Source: Halomonas sp. A40-4 (GTDB taxonomy: Bacteria; Pseudomonadota; Gammaproteobacteria; Pseudomonadales; Halomonadaceae). From it: a stretch of 64,000 nucleotides of DNA. The stretch lies in NCBI RefSeq assembly GCF_015767635.1, contig NZ_CP065230.1, forward strand, positions 868,001-932,000. Direction: 5' to 3'. The notes under the pieces were generated by a model. The model made no database searches. It saw only the letters and a program-made list of their open reading frames with translations, and had not been told where the DNA came from. Numbering within the stretch: position 1 is the stretch's first letter; every line of letters begins with the position of its first letter. Below, in pieces: positions 43,793 to 53,496 of this stretch. The position numbers and the translations under genes are program-made.

Positions 43793-44113
43793 TTATGACT
43801 TGGCATTCGGCGGCATCACCACCCACTCCGGTTCCTCGAATTCGCCGATCAGGCGGATCTCGCAGCAGGGGGCCGCACGGCGGATGATCTCCTTGATCTC
43901 CGGGTTGGGCTGGGTTTCCATGGCGTCGCGGCTGGCCTTGCTGTCCCAGTGGGCAATGGCGATGAGGGTGCTGGGGTCGCCAATCTTGCGATGCAGCTCG
44001 GTGCCGCGTGCCCCGGGCGCCTGCTGGATGAGCTGGCTGGCGCGGACCCAGGCGTCGGCGTAGTCCTCGGCGCGGTAGCCGTCGCGGATATGCACTTCAA
44101 AGATATATTTCAT
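43793..44113 (-). CDS. Antibiotic-biosynthesis-monooxygenase-fold (dimeric alpha-beta barrel) protein
   Basis: A 106-residue protein beginning MKYIFEVHIRDGYRAEDYAD, with GTELHRKIGDPSTLIAIAHWDSKASRDAM in the middle, typical of ABM/YgiN-like ferredoxin-fold dimers. Start at 44113 is set by GGGAG 7 bases upstream; the frame is open upstream for 35 codons without family likeness. It lies 91 bp downstream of the C45 hydrolase on the same strand, so the two probably form an operon. Both have high GC. The role may be a small oxygenase or ligand-binding partner; not determined. Confidence 0.75.
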   Translation of the reverse strand: MKYIFEVHIRDGYRAEDYADAWVRASQLIQQAPGARGTELHRKIGDPSTLIAIAHWDSKASRDAMETQPNPEIKEIIRRAAPCCEIRLIGEFEEPEWVVMPPNAKS

Positions 44114-44204
44114 GGCGCTTCTCCCTGTTGCTGCTGCTGAAACTTTCGATCCTGGGCCAGTGTATCCCGCCCACCCGTCCCCAACTGCTTCTTTTCCTGC
44201 GCCG

Positions 44205-45245
44205 CTAGTCGAGCGCAATGCTCAGCGTCTGCCGGGCCTTGCAGGGGTAGCCGTGGCGCAGGTGCAGGGTGCGCTCGTCGAGGTTCATCACCACCGCGAA
44301 CAGAGTCTCCATGCGCTCGGCCTCGGGCAGGTCGATGTCAGTGTGCTTGCAGATCGACATGGGCGTATTGTGGTGGTCGCTCAGTACGTCGAACAGCGCG
44401 CTGACGCTGGCCTCGGGCGGTGGGTCGAGCAACTCATCGAGGCGGCGCAGGCGCACATGGGAGTCGGGCTTGGGGAAGTCGGCGACACAGGCGGTGGTGG
44501 CCGCGGCGTAGAGGTGGTTGGTGTGGGTCACTCGCCCGTCGCGGGCCTCGAGTACCCCCGGTGGCCCGGGCTGTACCTCGAAACCGGCGGCCTGGCCTGC
44601 AGCGCTGGCGACCAGAAAGTGTGCCGGTGAGGCGACGCGGTCTTCCGCGACGATGCGCTGGGCGCTGGCGAAACCGTCGCTTTCGAGAAGCTTGCGCAGG
44701 GCGACGTGGATCGGCAGGCCGTCGCCGCAGGTCTGCGAGCGGATGGCGTTGAGACACACGCCGAGGCCGTGGGCGTTGAGGCCTATCTTGGCCAGCATCC
44801 CCGCCTCGCCCACGCTGACCAGCGGCGAAGCGTCGTCGCCCTCTATGTGCAGTACCACCACGTTATCGAGCTGGTCGAGGCGCCAGTCCCAGTTCTGGGC
44901 CAGCCACTGCCGACCCTGCTGGTAGAGCGAGAAGGCGGAACAGCCGCCGCTGGCTTGGGTTAGCGAGATCTCACTGCGGCAGTTGAGGGTGAGGATGTCG
45001 TCGCGCTGCAGGTCGGCGCCCTCGGCAATGCCCTCGAGCTCATCCAGGATCGCCGGAAAGCCGCGTTCGATAGCCGGTATAAAGCGTCGCGCCGCCTGTC
45101 GGGCTGCAGCCCAGTCGAGGCCTGCAAAGTCTTGAAACAGCCGGTCATAGACCTCAATGCTGCGCTGAATCTGTGCGGCGTGGCGCTGGCCATGGGCCAC
45201 GCCAATGGCATGGCGGCTACCACGCAGTTGGGTTACGTTGAGCAT
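44205..45245 (-). CDS. C45-family peptidase / acyl-CoA:6-aminopenicillanate acyltransferase-like hydrolase
   Basis: A 346-residue Ntn-type hydrolase homologue. Candidate nucleophile Cys102 in SGGCSAFSLYQQ after DILTLNCRSEI; other landmarks are WLAQNWDWR, VGEAGMLAKIGLNAHGLGVCLNA and THTNHLY. C45 enzymes self-cleave just before the Cys and hydrolyse or transfer acyl groups on amides. Start at 45245 is chosen by GAGGAG 8 bases upstream; a frame upstream to 45392 is arginine/serine rich and not family-like. No signal peptide. Its substrate in bacteria such as this is unknown; an N-acyl amino acid is one option. Confidence 0.82.
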   Translation of the reverse strand: MLNVTQLRGSRHAIGVAHGQRHAAQIQRSIEVYDRLFQDFAGLDWAAARQAARRFIPAIERGFPAILDELEGIAEGADLQRDDILTLNCRSEISLTQASGGCSAFSLYQQGRQWLAQNWDWRLDQLDNVVVLHIEGDDASPLVSVGEAGMLAKIGLNAHGLGVCLNAIRSQTCGDGLPIHVALRKLLESDGFASAQRIVAEDRVASPAHFLVASAAGQAAGFEVQPGPPGVLEARDGRVTHTNHLYAAATTACVADFPKPDSHVRLRRLDELLDPPPEASVSALFDVLSDHHNTPMSICKHTDIDLPEAERMETLFAVVMNLDERTLHLRHGYPCKARQTLSIALD

Positions 45246-45620
45246 GCGGAGTGCTCCTCGGGCGGATTTACTCAAGCCTACCGCGAACAGCGTTGAAGTG
45301 CAGGTGGGTGCTTGGATACGCAGGCTCACGGATTCGCTCGCCCTTGATGGCCGACACTGCGCGCCGATGCCTGGATTCCGCGCCTTATTCAATGTTTGAG
45401 GAAAGGGCGCGGCTGACAGCTACCGAAGGGCATCAGGCGTCCCCAAACGACTAAATACGTCACTGATACCGTGAGGTGAGAAGGATGGATATAGAGTGTT
45501 AAAAAAGGGGGCGCGTTAAATGCTGCTTTTCATAATTTGCCGTCCCATTGCTGAAAGCAGTTACCCTATTCGGCCCCTTATACTGTTTTCATTCCCTTAC
45601 CCCACTGGAGGTAGCGTCCC
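45246..45620. other. Divergent region between the C45 hydrolase and the ast operon
   Basis: 375 bp. On the plus strand TATACT (45579-45584) is a possible -10 for the ast operon, without a good -35, as expected for an activated promoter; GGAGG lies before astC. The part near 45246-45400 is GC-rich like the hydrolase and the rest is AT-richer. No palindromic operator stands out. Confidence 0.45.
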
Positions 45621-46835
45621 ATGAGCCACACCCCAAACCGTCAGGATTTCGATCACTATATGGCGCCCAATTACGCCCCGCAGCAGGTCATCCCGGTGCG
45701 AGGAGAAGGCAGCCGCTTGTGGGACCAGCAGGGGCGTGAATATATCGATTTTGCCGGGGGCATCGCGGTCAATTCCCTGGGGCACTGCCATCCGGTACTG
45801 GTCGATGCGCTAAAGGATCAGGGTGAAAAGCTGTGGCACCTTTCCAATGTGTTTACCAACGAGCCAGCGCTGAACCTGGCCAAGGCGCTGGTCGATCGGA
45901 CCTTCGCCGATAAGGTCTTCCTGTGCTCCTCCGGCGGTGAAGCCAATGAGGCCGCGTTGAAGCTGGCTCGCCGCTGGGCTGTGGATAACCACGGTGAGCA
46001 TAAAGATAAAATCATCTCGTTTTATCAGTCGTTCCATGGGCGCACTTTTTTCACCGTGAGCGTGGGGGGGCAGCCCAAGTATTCACAGGGGTTTGGTCCG
46101 GTGCCCGGTGGTATCCTGCATGCCGACTACAATGATCTGGAAAGTGTGCGCAAGCTGGTAGGCGACGACACCTGCGCGATCATGGTCGAGCCCATGCAGG
46201 GTGAGGGCGGCATCGTGCCCGGCACGCAGGACTTCCTCCAGGGGCTGCGCGATCTGTGCGACGAGCACAATGCGCTGTTGATCTTTGATGAAGTGCAAAC
46301 CGGCGTGGGCCGCAGCGGCGAACTCTACGCGTATAAAAATTACGGTATTACCCCGGATATTCTCACCAGCGCCAAATCCCTGGGCGGTGGTTTCCCTGTG
46401 GGGGCAATGCTGGCGACTGATGCGGTGGCAAAATCATTGGTTATCGGTACCCACGGCTCCACCTACGGCGGCAACGCGCTGGCATCTGCCGTTGCCCTGG
46501 CGGCGGTCGAGTTTATCGATACTCCCGAGGTACTTGAAGGTGTCAAAAAGCGTCATGACCTGTTTCGCGAGCACCTTGAAACCATCAATCGCAAGTACGG
46601 CGTGTTTAAAGAGATTCGCGGTATGGGCCTGCTGATGGGCGCCCAAATGTCCGATGCCTATGAAGGACGTGCCAAAGATATCCTTCCACTGGCGATTGAA
46701 GAGGGCTTGATGGCGCTGATTGCCGGGCCCAATGTGCTGCGCATGGCGCCTTCCCTGGTCATTCCGGAAGCGGACATCGCCGAGGGCATGGCCCGCCTGG
46801 AACGTGCGATTGAACGGTTAGTTGCCGCCACATGA
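45621..46835 (+). CDS. astC: Succinylornithine/acetylornithine transaminase
   Basis: A 404-residue PLP aminotransferase (class III) of the arginine succinyltransferase pathway, converting succinylornithine to succinylglutamate semialdehyde. [15 protein letters not shown] near 102, FHGRTF near 140, [15 protein letters not shown] near 221 and the PLP lysine in [15 protein letters not shown] near 252 are intact. First gene of the ast operon; its TGA overlaps a possible ATG of the next gene (ATGA). It may also serve in arginine synthesis as ArgD. Confidence 0.94.
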   Translation: MSHTPNRQDFDHYMAPNYAPQQVIPVRGEGSRLWDQQGREYIDFAGGIAVNSLGHCHPVLVDALKDQGEKLWHLSNVFTNEPALNLAKALVDRTFADKVFLCSSGGEANEAALKLARRWAVDNHGEHKDKIISFYQSFHGRTFFTVSVGGQPKYSQGFGPVPGGILHADYNDLESVRKLVGDDTCAIMVEPMQGEGGIVPGTQDFLQGLRDLCDEHNALLIFDEVQTGVGRSGELYAYKNYGITPDILTSAKSLGGGFPVGAMLATDAVAKSLVIGTHGSTYGGNALASAVALAAVEFIDTPEVLEGVKKRHDLFREHLETINRKYGVFKEIRGMGLLMGAQMSDAYEGRAKDILPLAIEEGLMALIAGPNVLRMAPSLVIPEADIAEGMARLERAIERLVAAT

Positions 46836-46882
46836 GTGAAGCCGTAGCAACCCCCGTCTCAAATGCTGAGGGAGCGTTGAGG

Positions 46883-47947
46883 ATGCTGGTAATTCGACCG
46901 GTGAAAATGGACGACCTGGCGGCGCTGGAACAGCTAGCCGAGCACGCAGTACCCAGGCTCACCAATCTACCCGCCAACCGCGAGCGTCTTGAAGAGCGGA
47001 TTGTGCGCTCCGAGGCGGCCTTCAGCGGCGAGGTGGAGTTCCCCGGCAACGAGCACTATACGTTCGTGCTGGCGGACGACGCCAGTGGCGAAGTGCTGGG
47101 CACGGCGACCATTCGCGCTCAGGCAGGCGCTAATGAGGCCTATTACACCTATCGCCAGGAAACGCTGATTCACGCCTCCCAGCAGCTCAACGTTCGCCGG
47201 GAAGTGCAAACCCTGGCGCTTTCCCATGAAGTTTCGGATGCCACCCTGCTGTGTGCCTTTTCGCTTAATCCGCGCTACAAGGGCACCAGTGCCGAAAGCT
47301 TGCTTCGCCGTGCACGGCTGATGTTTATCGCCCAGTACCCTGAGCGCTTTTCGCGCATTCTGGCGGTGGCATTCCCAGGCTATCTGGATACGCGCAGCGA
47401 GTCGCCATTCTGGGAGAGCGTGGGGCGGCACTTTTTCGCCCGCAGCTTCCAGGAGATGAATCATATTGCCGGGGTGCGCTCGAAAAGCTTTATCGCCGAA
47501 GTCATGCCCCAGTTTCCCCTCTATCTGCCCCTGCTAACGCCCCAGGCGCGGGCAGCGATTGGCCGTGAACACCCGGCCCATGAAGAGGCCCTGGAAGAAA
47601 TGCTGGCGGAGGGCTTTGTGCGCTCGCGCCATGTGGATATTTTCGACGCCGGGCCGATTGTCAAAACCGAACGTGAGCGCCTGGAAACCTTCCGCTCGGC
47701 AGCGTGGCACCCGGTCCGGGTTCGTCCTGAACACGCGCTTCCTGACGCGGAACCGGCGATGATTGCCAACCAGAAACTGGGGGGCTTCCGCTGCATTGTG
47801 GCACGCTATGCGCTGTCGCCTACCGGTCAGTTGATGCTGTCGCCCGAGCATGCCGAACGCTTGGGCGTGGAAGAGGGCCGCGCGGTGCTCGCCGCGCCGT
47901 TAACCTTGCCCAGCGCGGTAGATGCGCTTGATGAAGGAGAAATGTAA
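46883..47947 (+). CDS. aruF: Arginine/ornithine N-succinyltransferase, alpha subunit
   Basis: A 354-residue AstA-family acyltransferase giving N2-succinylarginine from arginine and succinyl-CoA. The N-terminus MLVIRPVKMDDLAALEQLAE is the family start, with GGGAG 8 bases upstream of 46883; an ATG at 46832 overlapping the astC stop would add 17 residues. Landmarks: LCAFSLNPRYKGT near 132-144, FWESVGRHFFARSFQEMNHIAG near 173 and LPLLTPQARAAIGREHP. Works as a heteromer with the product of the next gene, as in Pseudomonas; enterics have one AstA. Confidence 0.9.
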   Translation: MLVIRPVKMDDLAALEQLAEHAVPRLTNLPANRERLEERIVRSEAAFSGEVEFPGNEHYTFVLADDASGEVLGTATIRAQAGANEAYYTYRQETLIHASQQLNVRREVQTLALSHEVSDATLLCAFSLNPRYKGTSAESLLRRARLMFIAQYPERFSRILAVAFPGYLDTRSESPFWESVGRHFFARSFQEMNHIAGVRSKSFIAEVMPQFPLYLPLLTPQARAAIGREHPAHEEALEEMLAEGFVRSRHVDIFDAGPIVKTERERLETFRSAAWHPVRVRPEHALPDAEPAMIANQKLGGFRCIVARYALSPTGQLMLSPEHAERLGVEEGRAVLAAPLTLPSAVDALDEGEM

Positions 47948-48978
47948 TGCGCATTCGACCCATTGCCCGGGATGATCTTGATGGGCTCCAGGCGCTTGCG
48001 CAGCAGGCCGGTGTGGGGTTTACCTCGTTGCCGGATAATCGCGAGTTCCTGGCTGGCAAGATTGAAGCTGCTGCCCGCGCTTTTGAAGAGCGCACCCCAG
48101 TGGATGACCGGCTTTATTTCTTCGTTCTGGAAGACGAAGACAACGGCGAACTCGCGGGTTGTTGCGCGATTGAGGGCCAGGTCGGTCGCGAAGTGCCGTT
48201 CTACAATTACCGGCTGGGCACGCTGGCGCATTCCTCTGTACAGCTGGACTTGCACCGCACCATCGACACGCTGTTTTTAAGCTCCGACCATACCGGCGAT
48301 GCCGAAGTGTGCTCGCTGTTTCTGCGCCCGGAATACCGCGGCGAAGCCAACAAGCATTTGCGCAACGGCGCGTTGCTCTCCAAGGCGCGCTGGCTGTTTA
48401 TCGCCCAGTTCCGCGACCGTTTCCCCGATAAAGTGTTGGCGGAAATGCGTGGCGTTTTTGATGAGCACAACACCAGCCCCTTCTGGGAAAGTCTGGGCAA
48501 ACACTTTTTTCCCATGGATTTCAATGAGGCCGATCGCCTGACCGGTCTTGGGCAAAAGAGTTTTATCGGCGAGCTGATGCCCAAGTTCCCGATCTATACC
48601 ACCTTTATGTCAGAAGACGCGCGTGCCTGCATTGGGCAGGTGCATCGGCATACCCGCCCGGCCATGGAAATGCTTAGAAAAGAGGGGCTTCGTTGGGAGG
48701 GGTATATCGATATTTTCGACGGTGGCCCCACGGTGGAAGCCTACATTGACGATGTACGCGCCATCCGCAACTCACGGCTCTGCCAAGTGGAGGTGGCCAA
48801 CAGCGCGCCGCAGGAGAGCCTCAGCCGCTGGCTTGCCGCGACCACCGATATGCTCAGCTTTACCGCGAGCTGGATAGGCCGTGCCCCCACTGAAGACAAT
48901 ACTATCGTGCTGAGTGAAGCCGAAGCACAGCGTTTGAGTGTCACTACCGGTGATCATTTACGGCTACTCGAGACCTAG
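47947..48978 (+). CDS. aruG: Arginine N-succinyltransferase, beta subunit
   Basis: A 343-residue paralogue of the preceding gene: same fold and landmarks (MRIRPIARDDLDGLQALAQQ; VCSLFLRPEYRGEANKHLRNG near 120; FWESLGKHFFPMDFNEADRLTG near 178; FPIYTTFMSEDARACIGQVH). The ATG overlaps the stop of aruF by one base (TAATG), so expression is coupled and balanced. Two subunits, as in Pseudomonas aruF-aruG, point to use of both arginine and ornithine. Confidence 0.93.
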   Translation: MRIRPIARDDLDGLQALAQQAGVGFTSLPDNREFLAGKIEAAARAFEERTPVDDRLYFFVLEDEDNGELAGCCAIEGQVGREVPFYNYRLGTLAHSSVQLDLHRTIDTLFLSSDHTGDAEVCSLFLRPEYRGEANKHLRNGALLSKARWLFIAQFRDRFPDKVLAEMRGVFDEHNTSPFWESLGKHFFPMDFNEADRLTGLGQKSFIGELMPKFPIYTTFMSEDARACIGQVHRHTRPAMEMLRKEGLRWEGYIDIFDGGPTVEAYIDDVRAIRNSRLCQVEVANSAPQESLSRWLAATTDMLSFTASWIGRAPTEDNTIVLSEAEAQRLSVTTGDHLRLLET

Positions 48979-49002
48979 GCGACGTTTACAGGAGAGTTTT
49001 AT

Positions 49003-50475
49003 ATGCACGCCCAACAGCAGCAACTGATCAACGGCGCCTGGGTAGCTGGCGAAGCAGCCACTTTGACGAAGGTTGACCCGGTTTCCGGGGCACTGCTTTG
49101 GCAAGGGGCGGAAGCCTCCGGTGAGCAGGTCGCCTCAGCCGTCAGCGCCGCACGTAGCGCCTTTCCCGACTGGGCGCGCACGCCGTTTGCCGACCGCCAG
49201 GCGCTGGTCGAGCGTTTTGTCGAGGTGCTGACCGCCCGCCGCGAAGCGCTGGCTGTCGCCATTGCCTCCGAGACCGGCAAGCCGCTCTGGGAAGCGCGCA
49301 CCGAAGCGGGCGCGATGATCGGTAAAGTGGCGCTTTCACTCAAGGCTTACCATGAGCGCACCGGCGAACGGGAAAAAGACGTCGGTAGCGCCAAAGCCGT
49401 GCTGCGCCATCGCCCCCACGGCGTGATGGCGGTGTTCGGTCCCTACAATTTCCCGGGTCATCTGCCCAACGGCCATATGGTGCCCGCGCTGTTGGCGGGA
49501 AACTGTGTCGTCTTCAAGCCCAGCGACCAGACGCCGCTGACCGCCGACTTGACCCTGCAGTGCTGGCTGGAAGCCGGTCTGCCCGCAGGCGTCATCAACC
49601 TGGTGCAGGGCGGTGTGCCGGTTGGTCAGGCGTTGGCAGCTAACCCTGATATTGATGGCCTGCTGTTTACCGGTAGCGCCAAGGTGGGCGGCATGCTCCA
49701 CCAGCAGTTTGCCGGTCAACTGGATAAAATCCTCGCGCTGGAGCTTGGCGGTAACAATCCGCTGGTGGTGAAAGACGTGGAAGATGAGCGCGCCGCGGTG
49801 CTGAGCATTCTGCAGTCGGCGTTTCTCTCCGGCGGCCAGCGCTGTACCTGCGCGCGGCGCTTGATGGTGCCTAAGGGCGAGGTCGGTGACAGGCTGATCG
49901 ACGCGCTGTCAGACGCTATCGCCAAGCTGCACGTGGCGGGCCAGTTCGAAGAAGAACCTGCGCCGTTTTTCGGGGGCTTGGTCAGCGTGGCGGCCGCGGA
50001 TGGCCTGCTCAAGGCCCAGGATGAGCTGGAGTCCATGGGCGGCACGGTGATCAATCGTATGCAGCGTCTACAGGACAACACCAGCCTGCTCAGCCCCGCG
50101 CTGATCGACGTGACCGGCTTGGACGTGCCCGACGAGGAGCACTTCGGCCCGCTGCTGAAAATCCACCGCTATGGCGACTGGGATGAAGCGGTACAACTTG
50201 CCAACAACACCCGTTACGGGCTTTCCGCCGGGTTAATTGGCGGCGATCAAGCCGACTGGGACGACTTCCTGCTGCGCATTCGCGCCGGGATCGTCAACTG
50301 GAACCGTCAGACGACCGGTGCGTCCGGTGACGCGCCCTTCGGTGGCGTAGGGGATAGTGGCAACCACCGCCCCAGCGCCTACTATGCGGCGGATTACTGC
50401 GCCTACCCGGTGGCTTCCATGGAAGCCGACAGCCTGGAAATGCCCGACACCTTGCCGCCGGGGGTCAGCTTATGA
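49003..50475 (+). CDS. astD: N-succinylglutamate 5-semialdehyde dehydrogenase
   Basis: A 490-residue aldehyde dehydrogenase oxidising succinylglutamate semialdehyde to succinylglutamate with NAD+. [14 protein letters not shown] near 146-159 is the AstD form of the cofactor region, with general base Glu in [12 protein letters not shown] near 249 and catalytic Cys in [11 protein letters not shown] near 282-292. It follows aruG by 24 bp and overlaps astB by four bases. The gene order aruG-astD-astB matches Pseudomonas. Confidence 0.94.
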   Translation: MHAQQQQLINGAWVAGEAATLTKVDPVSGALLWQGAEASGEQVASAVSAARSAFPDWARTPFADRQALVERFVEVLTARREALAVAIASETGKPLWEARTEAGAMIGKVALSLKAYHERTGEREKDVGSAKAVLRHRPHGVMAVFGPYNFPGHLPNGHMVPALLAGNCVVFKPSDQTPLTADLTLQCWLEAGLPAGVINLVQGGVPVGQALAANPDIDGLLFTGSAKVGGMLHQQFAGQLDKILALELGGNNPLVVKDVEDERAAVLSILQSAFLSGGQRCTCARRLMVPKGEVGDRLIDALSDAIAKLHVAGQFEEEPAPFFGGLVSVAAADGLLKAQDELESMGGTVINRMQRLQDNTSLLSPALIDVTGLDVPDEEHFGPLLKIHRYGDWDEAVQLANNTRYGLSAGLIGGDQADWDDFLLRIRAGIVNWNRQTTGASGDAPFGGVGDSGNHRPSAYYAADYCAYPVASMEADSLEMPDTLPPGVSL

Positions 50476-51839
50476 ACACGGCGACCATCAGCAACGTCCA
50501 GGAAGTCAATTTCGATGGCCTGGTCGGCCCGACCCATAATTACTCGGGCCTGGCCATGGGTAACGTGGCCTCGATGAGCCACGGCGGCCTGGTGTCCAGC
50601 CCCAAAGAGGGCGCGCTGCAGGGGCTCTTGAAGATGAAGTCGCTGATGGACGCGGGCTATGCCCAGGGCGTTCTGCCACCCCAGCAGCGGCCGGATATCG
50701 GTGCGCTGCGCGATCTGGGCTTTAGCGGCAGCAACCGTGAGGTATTGGCCTGTGCTGCCAAAGAGGCGCCGCAGCTGCTCCGCGCGGTCTGCTCCGCGTC
50801 CAGCATGTGGACCGCCAACGCGGGTACCATCACGCCCAGCATGGATTCACCGGACACTCGGGTACATTTTACGCCGGCCAACCTGCAGTCTAGCTTCCAC
50901 CGCTACCTGGAGCCGCAAACGACGGGGCGTGTGCTGCAAGCGATCTTCCGCGACGAACGGCATTTCGCGCACCACCCGGTGCTGCCCGCCACCCCGGCCT
51001 TTTCCGATGAGGGCGCGGCCAATCACACCCGCCTATGCGGTGAGTACGGCGAACCCGGCGTGCACCTGTTTGTGTATGGCCGCCAGGCGTTTGGTGACGT
51101 GCGAAGCGGCGAGCGCGAACCCAAGCGTTATCCTGCCCGGCAAACCCTGGAAGCCAGCCAGGCGGTGGCCCGTCAGCACGGATTGACGGTGTCGCAAACC
51201 GTATTTGCCCAACAGCATCCGGACGCCATCGACGCAGGTGTGTTCCATAACGATGTCATCGCTGTGGGCAACGGCCCCGTGCTGCTCTATCACGAAATGG
51301 CTTTCCTGGATGAAGAGGGCACACTTGAAGAACTTCGCGCCAAAATGGCCACGCCATTAATTCCCGTGCGGGTACCCGTAGAGGCGGTGAGTATGGAAGA
51401 TGCGGTCGCGTCTTATCTGTTCAACTCACAACTGCTCTCCAATCCGGATGGCACCATGACCCTGGTGGTGCCCGGCGAATGCCAGGAGCGCGAGGCGGTA
51501 TGGCGTACCATCCAGGACTACCTGCTGGCGGGGAATAATCCGATCAGTGAGGTGATGGTCAAGGACGTCAAGCAGAGCATGCGCAACGGCGGCGGCCCTG
51601 CCTGCCTGCGCCTGCGTGTGGCTCTTTCCGAGGCAGAACGAGCTGCGCTTACCGGCCGCGTACTGCTCACCGATGCGCTTTACGATGATCTGACCGCTTG
51701 GGTAAATCGCCACTACCGCGACCGCCTCGCCCCGGATGATTTGGCCGACCCGCAGCTCGCGGAAGAATCTCTGGTCGCGCTGGATGAGCTTACCCAATTG
51801 CTCAAGATCGGGCCTGTTTACCCGTTTCAGTTGGGGTAA
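50472..51839 (+). CDS. astB: N-succinylarginine dihydrolase
   Basis: A 455-residue amidinotransferase-fold hydrolase turning succinylarginine into succinylornithine, CO2 and ammonia. N-terminal [18 protein letters not shown] near 11-28 and the catalytic Cys378 in [12 protein letters not shown] are typical, as are the middle His/Glu in [15 protein letters not shown]. Start overlaps astD (ATGA). It is the last gene of the operon: a terminator follows and astE is not present. Confidence 0.95.
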   Translation: MNTATISNVQEVNFDGLVGPTHNYSGLAMGNVASMSHGGLVSSPKEGALQGLLKMKSLMDAGYAQGVLPPQQRPDIGALRDLGFSGSNREVLACAAKEAPQLLRAVCSASSMWTANAGTITPSMDSPDTRVHFTPANLQSSFHRYLEPQTTGRVLQAIFRDERHFAHHPVLPATPAFSDEGAANHTRLCGEYGEPGVHLFVYGRQAFGDVRSGEREPKRYPARQTLEASQAVARQHGLTVSQTVFAQQHPDAIDAGVFHNDVIAVGNGPVLLYHEMAFLDEEGTLEELRAKMATPLIPVRVPVEAVSMEDAVASYLFNSQLLSNPDGTMTLVVPGECQEREAVWRTIQDYLLAGNNPISEVMVKDVKQSMRNGGGPACLRLRVALSEAERAALTGRVLLTDALYDDLTAWVNRHYRDRLAPDDLADPQLAEESLVALDELTQLLKIGPVYPFQLG

Positions 51840-51862
51840 GGGCTTAAGCTAAGCTAGCAACC

Positions 51863-51894
51863 AAAACGCCAAGGCCATGCCTTGGCGTTTTGCA
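51863..51894 (+). terminator. Terminator of the ast operon
   Basis: Perfect 12-bp stem AAAACGCCAAGG (51863-51874) / CCTTGGCGTTTT (51880-51891), 5-base loop, T-run at the end of the stem. Confidence 0.88.
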
Positions 51895-51943
51895 TACGAT
51901 AAGTCCAAGATATCTCGGGTAACTGACGCCTAGAGATTCGCAT

Positions 51944-52369
51944 ATGGAAGCCATTATTCGTCGAACCGACGACAAAGCGTTCGCGGAAAACATCATTCGT
52001 CAGAACATGTCTGCCTACTATAAGCACCTGGATATGCACTGGGATCCTGACTTGTTCGATAAAAACTGGGACGAGTTTGATAGCTATGCGTTAGTCGTAA
52101 ACGCTTGCCCAGTTGGTTTGTTATGCTTAAATCGTGAGGCAGGTGCTTACTATATTCGAGAACTGCAAATTGATCAGAAATGGCAGCGACAGGGCCTGGG
52201 TACCGCAGCAATCCGATACGCAATGGCAATCGCCCAACAAGCGAACGTTGACTTACTTAGACTACGCGTATTTTCTATCAACCCGGCAACTGCTTTATAC
52301 GAGCGTATGGGGTTTCGCATTCTCAAAACCGAAGGCGGAACTCACTATATGGAGCGGAGCATTTTCTAA
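51944..52369 (+). CDS. GNAT-family N-acetyltransferase
   Basis: A 141-residue acetyltransferase with the acetyl-CoA motif A at IRELQIDQKWQRQGLGTAAI (residues ~71-90, core QRQGLG) and the terminal FSINPATALYERMGF pattern. The substrate is unknown. It lies after the ast terminator, so it is likely transcribed alone. Base composition is lower in GC than the ast genes, which hints at a different history. Confidence 0.87.
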   Translation: MEAIIRRTDDKAFAENIIRQNMSAYYKHLDMHWDPDLFDKNWDEFDSYALVVNACPVGLLCLNREAGAYYIRELQIDQKWQRQGLGTAAIRYAMAIAQQANVDLLRLRVFSINPATALYERMGFRILKTEGGTHYMERSIF

Positions 52370-52468
52370 CCCATTCAAGTAGCTCGGGTTTGAAGATTAA
52401 AGGCGCGTGCCGGCATCGCCAGCAGCGCTCAATATTGCAACCTTCATGATATGTCTCTCTTGGGTAAC

Positions 52469-53413
52469 TTAGTTAAGTTGCTTGGCTTTGCCAATGTTGA
52501 GCAGGGCAATCCCTCCACCAATCAGCAGGGCGCCTGGTAGCAGGCCTTCGGGGGTGGTTTCTCCCTGCAGCAGAATGGCGACGGGTACACCCACCACGGC
52601 GCCGACGGAACCCAGTAGGCTCAGAAACACTGGCCCGCCACTTTTCTGTAGCAGGAAAAGCAGCAAGAACTGGCCTGCGAAGACGACCGCTTGAACGGCA
52701 ATCAGTATGATCGGCAGGGAGCGGCCTGTCGGAACTTGCAGCGAGAAGTCCGGCAGAAAACCCACGCTGAGTAGAATGATGGCGGCGGCGATGAGCATCC
52801 CCGGCGCCAGCGCATCGCTGGATACACCTTCTGGCCAGCGCAAGGTTCTGTAAAGATTACCGATGGCCAGCAGCACCGGGCCGATTAAAGCGAGGAGAAT
52901 CCAGAGGTAATCGGCATCAGGCGCAGAAAGCTTATGAAAGGCCAGGGTGATGGCCCCTGCCAGGGCTGATACGACCCCGGCCGCACGCAACACCTGGAAC
53001 CGTTCCATGTTTAACGCTAGTGCGCCGAGGTAGGTGAGTAGCGGTGGCAGGGTGATGATCAATGCCACGAAACCGGCACCCACATGGGGGATGGCAGTGA
53101 AGAAGAGTAGGTTGGCACCCGCTACGCCGAGCAGTCCTGACATGGCGTAATACTTGACGGTGCGACGGTTAACAGGCGGTAGATTACGGCGGAAGGCGGC
53201 AAGAACCAACAAAATGAGTGCCGCCCCTGAAATCGACCAGAACAGAAACGCGAGCGCTGATAGCTGAATATCACCGGCTAGTTTCGCCAAATTGGTCGAC
53301 AGACCCAGCAAAGCGCCACCGGCTAACAGGTATACCAGTGGGGCAAGCCAAGCGCTTTTGCATGGGGGGGTTGTGCGGGCAGTGCTTGAAAGCGTCATTG
53401 GCGAAGTTCTCAT
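52469..53413 (-). CDS. EamA-family (DMT superfamily) exporter
   Basis: A 314-residue membrane protein with ten hydrophobic spans and an internal two-fold repeat of five spans, as in EamA/RhaT-like transporters. FWSISGAALILLVL and GVAGANLLFFTAIPHVGAGFVALI mark the first half; FLLLFLLQKSGGPVFLSLLGSVGAVVGVPVAILL the second. It diverges from a MarR regulator, with two palindromic operators in the 83-bp gap, so it is likely the regulated target. Substrate unknown. An in-frame ATG five codons in is an alternative start. Confidence 0.9.
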   Translation of the reverse strand: MRTSPMTLSSTARTTPPCKSAWLAPLVYLLAGGALLGLSTNLAKLAGDIQLSALAFLFWSISGAALILLVLAAFRRNLPPVNRRTVKYYAMSGLLGVAGANLLFFTAIPHVGAGFVALIITLPPLLTYLGALALNMERFQVLRAAGVVSALAGAITLAFHKLSAPDADYLWILLALIGPVLLAIGNLYRTLRWPEGVSSDALAPGMLIAAAIILLSVGFLPDFSLQVPTGRSLPIILIAVQAVVFAGQFLLLFLLQKSGGPVFLSLLGSVGAVVGVPVAILLQGETTPEGLLPGALLIGGGIALLNIGKAKQLN

Positions 53414-53431
53414 TCGTACCGTTTTTGAAAG

Positions 53432-53449
53432 TATCTTGATATCAAGATA
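53432..53449. promoter_or_regulatory. MarR operator 1
   Basis: Perfect 18-bp palindrome TATCTTGATATCAAGATA. Its core CTTGA-TA-TCAAG is shared with a second palindrome 27 bp away (centre to centre). It is 19 bp from the exporter start. Confidence 0.75.
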
Positions 53450-53461
53450 TGTGCGATTAAT

Positions 53462-53473
53462 CTTGACGTCAAG
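53462..53473. promoter_or_regulatory. MarR operator 2
   Basis: Perfect 12-bp palindrome CTTGACGTCAAG, the same CTTGA-N2-TCAAG core as operator 1, 24 bp upstream of the marR-like start. Confidence 0.72.
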
Positions 53474-53496
53474 CTAGTCAGGCGCAAAATACGCTT

